Shown here piece after piece: positions 6,934 to 13,746 of a stretch of DNA of 14,952 nt. Numbering within the stretch: the stretch's first letter is position 1; each line of letters begins with the position of its first letter. The stretch covers positions 1-14,952 of the forward strand of contig JAKFDK010000083.1 in the NCBI GenBank assembly GCA_036676195.1, written 5' to 3'. Under the pieces are notes generated by a model. That model saw only the letters and a program-made list of their open reading frames with translations. It ran no database searches and was not told the origin of the DNA. Source of the stretch: JAKFDK01 sp036676195. GTDB lineage: Bacteria > Bacillota > Sulfobacillia > Symbiobacteriales > ZC4RG38. A program made the translations under genes and the position numbers.

Positions 6934-8118
6934 TTATGATGCAGTGGAGCCACGCGGCCGGCGGCGGATGCGGCCGGTGGCAGCCAGGTACCAGACCAGG
7001 GCACCCAGACCAATGAGGGGCGCCGTGAGCACAGCCGCAAGGGTGGCGTGGGCGCTGAACCCTTCGAGAATATAGCCCAGGGCCATGGGGGTGATCACGG
7101 TGCCCAGCAGGCTCGCCGCAGCGGAAATGGGTCCCATGACACGCTCCCGTTCCCCGGCCGCAAACGTATCGCCCAAGAGGGCGTAATAGGCCGTGCTGGC
7201 GCCGCTGGCAGCCGTAATGGCGACAACGGTCAGGGCACTGAACAGGGGGCCGTAACCGTTCAGCCACATGCCCAGCAGACAGGCCAGGGTCAGCAGGTTC
7301 GTTACCATCAGGGTGGCGGGCCGGCCATACCGGTCAGCGAGCCAGCCGCCGCCCAGACTGCCGCCAATGCCGCCCACCCGGATCCAGCCGACAAAACCGG
7401 CGGCAACCGCCGGACTGACTCCCCAGCCCTTGTTGACGATCGTGGACAACATTGAGGGAAAGCCGGCGATCACCATGAAGACACTGCCACCCATCAGGGC
7501 CAGGGCCAGGGCCCGCCCCTCCAGGAACTGAGCGCCCCCGGCCGCAGTGGCCCGGTGCGGCGGCGCATCCGGGATCCAGCACCAGAAGGCGAGCGCCGCC
7601 GCCAGTCCGATGGGAGTGCACAGCATCACAGCCGTTCGCCACGATACATGGACCAGCAGGGCACCGGCCGCCAGCGGTGCCAGCATTAACGCCGCACTGG
7701 CGGCAACCTCGTGCCAGGCCATGGCCCGGGCACGTTCCTGCGGCAGGAAGGTCTCGGCCAGCACCGCCGCGCCGCGGGGCAGGTATAAACCAACGCCCGC
7801 CCCGCCCAGGGTCGCCAGCACCAGCATGGCCGGCAGGCCGCTGGTCAGGGCAAAGCCCAGGTTACACACGGTGGTCAGCAGAAACCCGCCCACCACCGTG
7901 GCCCGGCGCCCCCAGGGCAACAGGCCGGAAACAAACATCGCCAGGGTGTAACCGCCGTACAGGAAGCCGGTCAGCAGGCCAATCAGCTTGGGGTCCAGGC
8001 CGGTCTCGGCACTGATGGCCGGCATCACACTGTACAGGATCGCCCGGGACGACTGGCTCCAGAAAAAGCTGATGAAGCAGGCTGCCAGAACGGGCCAGGC
8101 GCCGCGCAGGGTGTGCAA
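6934..8118 (-). CDS. MFS transporter
   Basis: A 394-residue major facilitator protein with about 12 hydrophobic segments in two halves. The cytoplasmic loop between segments 2 and 3 has a degenerate motif A (GLLPWGRRATVVGG). The loop between segments 8 and 9 has a canonical copy, GGWLADRYGRPATLM. It probably moves a carboxylic acid substrate or product of the operon across the cytoplasmic membrane; the substrate cannot be read from the sequence. The start is unusual: a TTG at 8118 immediately follows the TAG of the thiolase gene and lies in the same frame, with no separate ribosome binding site beyond a G-rich stretch inside the thiolase 3' end. Translation is probably coupled to the thiolase. 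Confidence 0.85.
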   Translation of the reverse strand: MHTLRGAWPVLAACFISFFWSQSSRAILYSVMPAISAETGLDPKLIGLLTGFLYGGYTLAMFVSGLLPWGRRATVVGGFLLTTVCNLGFALTSGLPAMLVLATLGGAGVGLYLPRGAAVLAETFLPQERARAMAWHEVAASAALMLAPLAAGALLVHVSWRTAVMLCTPIGLAAALAFWCWIPDAPPHRATAAGGAQFLEGRALALALMGGSVFMVIAGFPSMLSTIVNKGWGVSPAVAAGFVGWIRVGGIGGSLGGGWLADRYGRPATLMVTNLLTLACLLGMWLNGYGPLFSALTVVAITAASGASTAYYALLGDTFAAGERERVMGPISAAASLLGTVITPMALGYILEGFSAHATLAAVLTAPLIGLGALVWYLAATGRIRRRPRGSTAS

Positions 8119-9303
8119 CTAGCGCGCCCCCAGAATGGTCACGGCAGATACGGCGCCGGGGCCGCCAATGTTGTGCAGCAGGCCCAGGCGGGCGTTGGGC
8201 ACCTGGCGCTTGCCGCCGCGGCCCTGAAGCTGCCGGGTGATCTCATACGTCATGCGCAGGCCGGTAGCGCCCACCGGGTGGCCGCAGGAAAGCAGACCGC
8301 CGGAGACGTTCACCGGGCACTTGCCGCCCAGGGTCGTCACGCCATCGCGCAGCAGGTGCGCCTGCTCACCGGGCGTGGTCAGTCCCAGGTCGGCGTAGGT
8401 GAGCAGCTCCACATTCGCAAAGCAGTCGTGTAGCTCCACCATGTCCAGCTCTTCCAGCGGATTCCTGATCCCGGCCATCTCATAGGCCACCTGGGACGCC
8501 TTCTGCGTGGCCCGGAAGCCGCTGAAGTCGTAGGTCTCGTCAAAGAAGGGCAGGTCCCACCCGTTGCTGATGGAGAAGCCGTGCCCCTTGAGCAGCACAT
8601 GGTCAGGGTTCAGGGCCTGGGCATCCTCGGTCCGCACCAGCACCACGGCAGCGGCGCCGTCGGTGGTGGGGCATGCCCCCAGCAGGGTCAGGGGATTCGC
8701 CACCGGCGGGCTCTGCATGGCCTCCTGCAGGGAGATCTCCTTGCGGTGGTGGGCCTTGGGGTTCAGGGTGGCGTGCTTGTGGTTCTTCACCGTGACCTGC
8801 GCCAGGTCTTCGGCCGTCACGCCAAAGCGCTTCATCTGCTGGGTAGCGTAAATGGCGAAGGTACCGGCGGCGGTAAAGCCCTTTTGCAGGAAGGGGTGCC
8901 CGGCGTCGGTCATCATTTTCACAATGGAGTCGGTGGGCGGCCGGTCGCGCAGCTTTTCCACGCCCACCGCCAGCGCCACCTTGCACTGGCCGGCCATCAG
9001 GGCCATCACTGCCCCGCGCAAGGCATCCTGGCCGGTGGCGCAGTAATTGCTGACCCGGGTAATGGGGATGTCGAACAGGCCAACGGCTTCGGCCAGGTCC
9101 ATGCCGCTGCGACCCTTATACACACCGGCATCAGGGAAGGCGGTGCCCAGCCAGGCGCCGTCGATATCCTTGGGGCCGACACCGGCCTCGTCCAGGGCCT
9201 CCCAGACGGCCTCGGAGATCATGGCGGAATAGCTCTTGTCAAAATGCTCGCCAAAGGCCGTGCAGCCGGCGCCGACTACGGCAATGCGGTCTTTCATGCT
9301 CAT
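8119..9303 (-). CDS. SCP2-type thiolase (acetyl-CoA acyltransferase-like)
   Basis: A 394-residue thiolase of the SCP2/lipid-transfer type. The nucleophile Cys88 lies in SNYCATGQDAL, the active-site His292 in ELHDCFANVEL, and His342 in GGLLSCGHPVGATG. It should cleave a 3-oxoacyl-CoA with CoA in the cytoplasm, the last step of the beta-oxidation-like route encoded here. Thiolases of this subgroup often need a DUF35 zinc-ribbon partner, as with BbsA/BbsB in benzylsuccinate oxidation and the archaeal acetoacetyl-CoA thiolase complex. The gene just upstream supplies such a domain. The ATG at 9303 overlaps the upstream stop as ATGA; an ATG at 9297 is an alternative. All key residues appear intact. 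The substrate is unknown. Confidence 0.88.
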   Translation of the reverse strand: MSMKDRIAVVGAGCTAFGEHFDKSYSAMISEAVWEALDEAGVGPKDIDGAWLGTAFPDAGVYKGRSGMDLAEAVGLFDIPITRVSNYCATGQDALRGAVMALMAGQCKVALAVGVEKLRDRPPTDSIVKMMTDAGHPFLQKGFTAAGTFAIYATQQMKRFGVTAEDLAQVTVKNHKHATLNPKAHHRKEISLQEAMQSPPVANPLTLLGACPTTDGAAAVVLVRTEDAQALNPDHVLLKGHGFSISNGWDLPFFDETYDFSGFRATQKASQVAYEMAGIRNPLEELDMVELHDCFANVELLTYADLGLTTPGEQAHLLRDGVTTLGGKCPVNVSGGLLSCGHPVGATGLRMTYEITRQLQGRGGKRQVPNARLGLLHNIGGPGAVSAVTILGAR

Positions 9304-10691
9304 GCCCCGGCACCCCCTTCTGTCACCAGCCGGGCCTTCCAGTAGTAGTGCAGCAACCCGCCGGCGTCATGCAGCCGCCGGAAGGTCAGCTCAACCCGGT
9401 CGCCGGGGTTGACCTGGCCCGGAGCGTCGGCCACCTGCACGGTCAGACGTCCGCCGCCGTCCAGGTTCACCACCGCCATGGTTACCGGCGGCTCGGGGCT
9501 GGGGTAGTACCACTCGGCGGTGGCGCCGAACACGGTACCCGTACGGGCCAGCTTGTGCGTGCCGAACTCGCCGTGATGGTGGCACTTGGGGCAGGTGTGC
9601 AGGTCCAGGGTGAGGATAAAGTTGCACTTGGGGCACTGGTTGGCCACCAGCCGCCGGTACATGGCGGTTTCCCGGTGCATCATCACCGTGCTGTTGAACC
9701 CGCCCGGCTCGTCCTGGGCCGGCAGCAGGCCGCGGTAGCGCAGGTAACGGTTGTAGTGGTCCAGGGGTTTGGCCCCGGCCATGGCACGCTCGGCAGCGCC
9801 CTTGAGTTCCGCCGCCCGGGCGGTGGCTTCCAGCAGGATGATGTCGAGCCCGTCCCCATAACCCACCAGCAGCAGCTTGTCCCCAGGCTGCGCCTCACCC
9901 AGCCCGGACACCAGCAGCGCCAGCGGCTGGGCGCAGCCCAGCAGGCCGGTCTTGCGGCCCAGGGTGGCCCCGACACCGGCCGGGCCCTTCAGTCCCAGCT
10001 TCTTCAGAACCCCGTCGGCGGCCCGGACATCGGGCGCCCCCAGGTAAGCCTGGGCGATATCGCCCGGCTGCAGGCCCCACTGCTCCAGGGCAGCCTTGAT
10101 CGCCGGGATCACCCCGGCTTCGTAGCCGGATACGGTGTTGAACCTGGCGTCACCGCTGCGCACGAAGCGGTCATCGGCCGGGCGCCACAGGTCGGGGAAC
10201 TCCCGCGTCAGGGAGTATGTACCCACCACTTTGGCCAGGCCGTCTTCGGGGCCCACCAACACGGCAGCAGCGCCGTCGCCGGTGAACGGTTCCATGGCGC
10301 TGCCCGGCACGGCCAGGCGGTTTTCACCCGCCGTCACCAGGGCCGGACGGCTGCTGTCCAGGGCCAGCAACAAAGCCGAGGTGGCGCTGCGCCCGCCGCC
10401 GGCAAAATCGGCCGTGCGGACCGTGGCCGGCAGATCCAGGGCCTCGGCAATAATGGCAGCACTGCTCTTGTCGTACTGCGGTGCACTGGTGGAAGCAAAA
10501 TAAAGAGCGGCGGGTCCTGTACCCGCCATGGCCCTGGCCGCGGCTGCCGCAGCCATGGTCAAGCTATCTTCATCGTGTGCGGCTACTGTCCGCTCTCCGC
10601 TGCCGCCCGGCCGGCCCCATGCCGCCGCAATGGCGGCACCGGCCAGCCGGAAGCGGGGCAAATACAACCCCGCCCCCAGAATCCCGGCCAT
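9300..10691 (-). CDS. HMG-CoA synthase-like protein fused to DUF35 zinc-ribbon/OB domain, catalytic residues lost
   Basis: 463 residues in two parts. Residues 1-315 have the HMG-CoA synthase/thiolase fold, with FASTSAPQYDKSSAAIIAEA (65-84), DFAGGGRSATSAL (95-107), MEPFTGDGAAAVLVG (133-147) and PGDKLLLVGYGDG (269-281). Residues 345-460 are a DUF35 module: a zinc ribbon with Cys353/356 and Cys367/370, then an OB fold. Aligned from memory with archaeal HMG-CoA synthase, the catalytic Glu, Cys and His fall on Thr68, Gly98 and Gly218. The synthase reaction is therefore unlikely, while the zinc site is intact. Archaeal HMG-CoA synthase and thiolase are bridged by a separate DUF35 protein with a shared CoA site. 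Here the bridge is fused, and the thiolase gene overlaps by 4 nt, so I infer a scaffold or CoA-binding partner of that thiolase. ATG at 10691, 6 nt after GGAGGT. Confidence 0.82.
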   Translation of the reverse strand: MAGILGAGLYLPRFRLAGAAIAAAWGRPGGSGERTVAAHDEDSLTMAAAAAARAMAGTGPAALYFASTSAPQYDKSSAAIIAEALDLPATVRTADFAGGGRSATSALLLALDSSRPALVTAGENRLAVPGSAMEPFTGDGAAAVLVGPEDGLAKVVGTYSLTREFPDLWRPADDRFVRSGDARFNTVSGYEAGVIPAIKAALEQWGLQPGDIAQAYLGAPDVRAADGVLKKLGLKGPAGVGATLGRKTGLLGCAQPLALLVSGLGEAQPGDKLLLVGYGDGLDIILLEATARAAELKGAAERAMAGAKPLDHYNRYLRYRGLLPAQDEPGGFNSTVMMHRETAMYRRLVANQCPKCNFILTLDLHTCPKCHHHGEFGTHKLARTGTVFGATAEWYYPSPEPPVTMAVVNLDGGGRLTVQVADAPGQVNPGDRVELTFRRLHDAGGLLHYYWKARLVTEGGAGA

Positions 10692-10730
10692 GCGCCCACC
10701 TCCAAAGCTTGGTAGAACCAGAAGACTGCT

Positions 10731-11468
10731 CTACATCAGGCCGACGGTGATGCCGCCATCGCAGAAGATGACCTGGCCGGTGATGTAGGCCGCCTCGTCG
10801 CTCACCAGGAAGGTATGCAGGTTGGCGATATCCTCCGGCCTGGCCATGCGCTTCAGGGGCACGCGGCCCACCACGGCTTCCCGTACCTTGTCGGGCATGC
10901 CGGCCGTCATCTGTGTTTCGGTGGCGCCCGGGGAGACGCAGTTCACGGTGATGTTGTGCCGGGCATACTCCAGGCACAGGGTGCGGGTCATGCCGATCAC
11001 GCCGGCCTTGGATGCGGCATAGTTGGCCTGGCCCATGTTGCCCTTCACGCCAATGCTGGCAGTGGTGGTGATGCGGCCGTACTTCTGGGCGCTCATGGGG
11101 CCCAGGGCAGCCCGGCACATGTTGAAGGTGCCCTTCAGGTTCACGTCGATAACGGCGTTCCACTGCTCCTCGGTCATCTTATGGACCATGGCATCACGGT
11201 TGATGCCGGCGTTGTTGACCAGGATGTCCAGCTTGCCGGCCTTGTCCACCACCGTCTTGACGGCGGCGTCAGCCTCGTTCCAGCTCGCCACGTTCACCTG
11301 CACGGCAAAGGACTCGTTGCCGCACTCGGCGGCCACGGCCTCGGCCTGGGCCAGGTTCATATCGGCCACCGCCACGCGGGCACCTTCGGACGCCAGGCGC
11401 AGGCACACGGCGCGGCCGATGCCGCTGCCGCCGCCGGTTACGAGCGCAACCTTACCCTGAAAACGCAT
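10731..11468 (-). CDS. Short-chain dehydrogenase/reductase, FabG-like (3-hydroxyacyl-CoA dehydrogenase role)
   Basis: A 245-residue classical SDR with every key motif: TGGGSGIG (11-18), NNAG (85-88), Asn110, Ser138, Tyr150 and Lys154 (YAASK), and PGATET (180-185). Asp36 at the end of strand 2 suggests NAD(H) rather than NADP(H). By sequence it is FabG-like, but the neighbours are catabolic, so oxidation of a 3-hydroxyacyl-CoA to the 3-oxoacyl-CoA is the likely job. FabG-type enzymes commonly act on the (R) isomer, which fits the MaoC hydratase upstream. ATG at 11468, 8 nt after GGGAGGG. Gaps to its neighbours are 24 and 39 nt. A biosynthetic role cannot be ruled out from sequence. Confidence 0.88.
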   Translation of the reverse strand: MRFQGKVALVTGGGSGIGRAVCLRLASEGARVAVADMNLAQAEAVAAECGNESFAVQVNVASWNEADAAVKTVVDKAGKLDILVNNAGINRDAMVHKMTEEQWNAVIDVNLKGTFNMCRAALGPMSAQKYGRITTTASIGVKGNMGQANYAASKAGVIGMTRTLCLEYARHNITVNCVSPGATETQMTAGMPDKVREAVVGRVPLKRMARPEDIANLHTFLVSDEAAYITGQVIFCDGGITVGLM

Positions 11469-11492
11469 CTGGAAAGCCCTCCCTGAAAAATT

Positions 11493-11945
11493 CTAACCCT
11501 TGCGGGCGACCAGGATCTTCCACTGGGAATCCATGACCACGGTGTCCTTCTGGTTCATCACCTTAATGGAGAAAACAACCAGGCCGCGGTCGGGCTTTGA
11601 GGTCTCCTTCTTCTCCAGGGGGCGGATCACCAGCCGCAGGGTGTCACCGGGCAGGGTGGGCGCCGGCCACTTGGTGGTCTGCTCCAGGAAGGCCACGGTG
11701 GTGCCCTCGAAGGTGCCGGACTGGTTGGCCAGGCCGGTGGCAATGGCGTACACCAGGGCGCCGTGGGCAATGCGCTTGCCGAACGGGGTGGACTGCGCAA
11801 AGATGTCGTCGGTGTGCAGCGGGTTGAAGTCCCCGCTCAGGCCGGCGAACAGGACCACGTCGGTCTCGGTCACGGTACGGCGGGCCGTGTAGTAGTCCTG
11901 GTCGATGTTCCAGTCTTCCCAGCAGATCCCCTTGGGCGTATACAT
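11493..11945 (-). CDS. MaoC-like (R)-specific enoyl-CoA hydratase
   Basis: A 150-residue single hot-dog domain with the hydratase-2 signature: FAGLSGDFNPLHTDD (33-47), carrying catalytic Asp39 and His44, followed by FGKRIAHGALVYAIATGL. In the known family it adds water to a trans-2-enoyl-CoA to give (R)-3-hydroxyacyl-CoA in the cytoplasm. It sits between the acyl-CoA dehydrogenase that would make the enoyl-CoA and the SDR that would oxidise its product. The ATG at 11945 has GGAGGT 10 nt upstream. The catalytic residues look intact. Confidence 0.88.
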   Translation of the reverse strand: MYTPKGICWEDWNIDQDYYTARRTVTETDVVLFAGLSGDFNPLHTDDIFAQSTPFGKRIAHGALVYAIATGLANQSGTFEGTTVAFLEQTTKWPAPTLPGDTLRLVIRPLEKKETSKPDRGLVVFSIKVMNQKDTVVMDSQWKILVARKG

Positions 11946-11976
11946 GGTGGTGTCAACCTCCTGTTATTTGTGCCAA

Positions 11977-12023
11977 CCGGAACGTTTCGGATTCGCCCGG
12001 ACGGCGGCGCAGCCGGGTCCGGG
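11977..12023 (-). promoter_or_regulatory. Intercistronic hairpins between acyl-CoA dehydrogenase and hydratase genes
   Basis: The 89-nt gap is the widest in the operon. It holds a 14-bp near-palindrome (11977-11990, CCGGAACGTTTCGG) and a GC-rich stem (arms 11996-12005 and 12012-12023, with a 2-nt bulge). They may protect or process the mRNA, partly stop transcription after the first gene, or bind a regulator. Confidence 0.35.
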
Positions 12024-12034
12024 TGGGAAGTAAA

Positions 12035-13171
12035 CTAGCGGAGCACTTCCCGGGCCACGGACGAGCGCTGGATCTGGTTGGTGCCTTCGAAGATCTGGAA
12101 GATCTTCGCGTCGCGCATCATCCGTTCCACCGGATAGTCCTTGAGGTAACCATAACCGCCCATGACCTGCACGGCGTTGGTGACAACCTTGTTCGCCACG
12201 TCGGAGGCGTACAGTTTGGCCATGCCTGAGAACTTGACCATGTCCGGCTCGTGCTGGTCGTACTTATAGGCGGCAGCCCAGGTGAGGCAGCGGGCGGCCT
12301 CGATTTCGGTGACCATATCGGCGATCATGTGCTGAACGGCCTGGATCTTGGCCAGAGGCTGGCCGAACTGGACCCGCTCCTTGGCGTAGTCGCGGGCAGC
12401 TTCAAAGGCGCCCTGGGCAATGCCAAGAGACTGGGCGGCCACGCTGATGCGGCCCTTGTTCAGGCAGTCCAGCAGCAGCTTGAAGCCGTCGCCGATCTTG
12501 CCCAGCATATTTTCCTGGGGGACCCAGACGTCTTCCAGCACCAGCGAACAGGTGGGCGACCCCTTCAGGCCCATCTTGTGCTCGACCTTGTCGCAATAGA
12601 AGCCGGGAGTGCCCTTTTCCACCAGGAAGGCGGTGATCAGGTCCTTCCCGTTCTGGTTGACCTTGGCAAAAATCGACACCACATCGGCGATGTTGCCCTG
12701 GGTAATGAAACACTTGGCGCCATTGATCCGCCAGCCGCCGTTATCAGGTACAGCCCGGGTTTGCAGGTTGTTCACATCGGAACCGGCTTCGGGCTCGGTC
12801 AGGCCGAAGGAAGGCAGCAGTTCGCCTGTGGCGACCTTGGGCAGATACTTCTGCTTCTGTGCTTCATTGCCGCCCAGAGCGATGGGGGACGAGCCCAGGG
12901 ACTGGTTGCCCAGCACCATCGAGCTGCTGGCACAGACCCGCGCCACCTCTTCAATGGCCACGCACTGGGTCAGCAGGCTGCCGTCCAGCCCGCCGTACTC
13001 GGCGGGGACCGTGACGGTGAACAGTTCATGTTCGGCAAAAGCTTCCTTGACCCACCACGGATACTCTTCCTTCTCGTCGATCTCCGCCGTCCGCGGCTTG
13101 ACCCGCTCTTCCATGAGCTGGCGGACCATGTCCCGTAGCGCTTCCTGCTCCGGCGACAGCTTGAATTCCAT
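12035..13171 (-). CDS. Acyl-CoA dehydrogenase
   Basis: A 378-residue FAD-dependent acyl-CoA dehydrogenase of typical length. Visible are FGLTEPEAGSDV (122-133, first family signature), CFITQGNIADVVSIF (154-168, flavin contact), the ERVQFGQPLAKIQAVQH helix (265-281), QVMGGYGYLKDYPVER (335-350), and the catalytic base Glu362 in IFEGTNQIQR. It oxidises an acyl-CoA to the 2-enoyl-CoA and passes electrons to electron-transfer flavoprotein; etfAB is not in the window. It is the first gene of the operon, with ATG at 13171 and GGGAGG 7 nt upstream. Chain length or substrate class cannot be read. It resembles short-chain and BbsG-like members equally well by eye. Confidence 0.92.
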   Translation of the reverse strand: MEFKLSPEQEALRDMVRQLMEERVKPRTAEIDEKEEYPWWVKEAFAEHELFTVTVPAEYGGLDGSLLTQCVAIEEVARVCASSSMVLGNQSLGSSPIALGGNEAQKQKYLPKVATGELLPSFGLTEPEAGSDVNNLQTRAVPDNGGWRINGAKCFITQGNIADVVSIFAKVNQNGKDLITAFLVEKGTPGFYCDKVEHKMGLKGSPTCSLVLEDVWVPQENMLGKIGDGFKLLLDCLNKGRISVAAQSLGIAQGAFEAARDYAKERVQFGQPLAKIQAVQHMIADMVTEIEAARCLTWAAAYKYDQHEPDMVKFSGMAKLYASDVANKVVTNAVQVMGGYGYLKDYPVERMMRDAKIFQIFEGTNQIQRSSVAREVLR

Positions 13172-13189
13172 CCAACTGCCTCCCTGTCA

Positions 13190-13243
13190 AATCTAACACT
13201 AAAAGCTCTAGTGTCAAAATATCCGTTATAGCCAGTTCGTCAA
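13190..13243 (-). promoter_or_regulatory. Promoter and palindromic operator candidate of the catabolic operon
   Basis: Read on the minus strand, TTGACG (13243-13238) with a 16-nt spacer to TATTTT (13221-13216) would start transcription near 13208, leaving a normal leader before the GGGAGG at 13184-13179. A palindrome with ACACTA (13196-13201) and TAGTGT (13209-13214) arms lies at the predicted start site. A second pair, TTGACA (13217-13212) and TAGATT (13195-13190), holds the palindrome in its spacer, but would start inside the ribosome binding site and is less likely. The site fits a dimeric repressor. Confidence 0.5.
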
Positions 13244-13746
13244 ATGTTATACAGAAACCTGCAAACCTTGTCTCCGCAAGCAGCACATTTTGTCTGCTTC
13301 GACCGGGCAGGCCGACCCAGGGCGATCTCGGCCACCCCGGCGAAGACGCCTTCGATGAAGTGGCAGGCCGGTTCGGCGCTGGGTCCGTAGGCCCAGGCGT
13401 AGGCCGAGTTGTCGACTTCGATTTCCATCACCCCGGCCGCCTGGTCCAGGGTGACCACGCGGAAGCTCCCCCAGCCAAGCTGCGTGCCCATCCGGCACAT
13501 GGCCGCCGCCACTTCGTGGGCCGGCAGGCCGAACGACTGGTGCAGCTTCTGGGCGCTGGCGCCGCCGCCGGCCTTGCCGCCGGCAAACATCATGGCGCCG
13601 GCTTCCCGGCCCAGCCGCTCTTCTACCGCTTTCTGGAACACTACCACGGTTTCCGGGCGGACCAGCATGTAGCGGATGCCCTTGTAGTCCAGGGCGCCCG
13701 CCGCCTGATCCCATGTCAGTCCCTGCAGTACGTCATTGCTGACCAC
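13240..13746 (-). CDS. Stand-alone XylR_N/V4R-domain protein
   Basis: About 168 residues. The N-terminal part (GALDYKGIRYMLVRPETVVVF and the helix after it) resembles the XylR_N segment. The rest is a V4R (4-vinyl reductase) domain ending in C-x2-CGDKVC-x-F, with Cys128, Cys154, Cys157 and Cys162 as likely zinc ligands. In XylR/DmpR-type regulators this fold binds aromatic effectors. Here there is no ATPase or DNA-binding domain attached, so it may be a ligand-sensing or carrier subunit. GTG at 13746 is preferred (AGGGGG 6 nt upstream); an ATG at 13752 abuts that site. It overlaps the 3' end of the AAA+ gene, implying coupled translation, and ends 68 nt before the acyl-CoA dehydrogenase gene, with the operon promoter overlapping its stop. 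Confidence 0.75.
   Translation of the reverse strand: MVSNDVLQGLTWDQAAGALDYKGIRYMLVRPETVVVFQKAVEERLGREAGAMMFAGGKAGGGASAQKLHQSFGLPAHEVAAAMCRMGTQLGWGSFRVVTLDQAAGVMEIEVDNSAYAWAYGPSAEPACHFIEGVFAGVAEIALGRPARSKQTKCAACGDKVCRFLYNI

Noticed and set aside
8119..8121. TAG between thiolase and transporter read as pyrrolysine
   Set aside because: The thiolase ends at its normal length at this codon and no pyl genes or contextual signals are present; ordinary termination is the simplest reading.
9348..10715. A 455-codon plus-strand frame opposite the HMGCS-DUF35 gene
   Set aside because: It is a high-GC antisense shadow, rich in Gly, Gln and His, with no family motifs; the minus-strand gene has clear domains and a ribosome binding site.
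12251..13138. A 295-codon plus-strand frame opposite the acyl-CoA dehydrogenase gene
   Set aside because: Antisense shadow of a gene whose catalytic and family signatures are complete.
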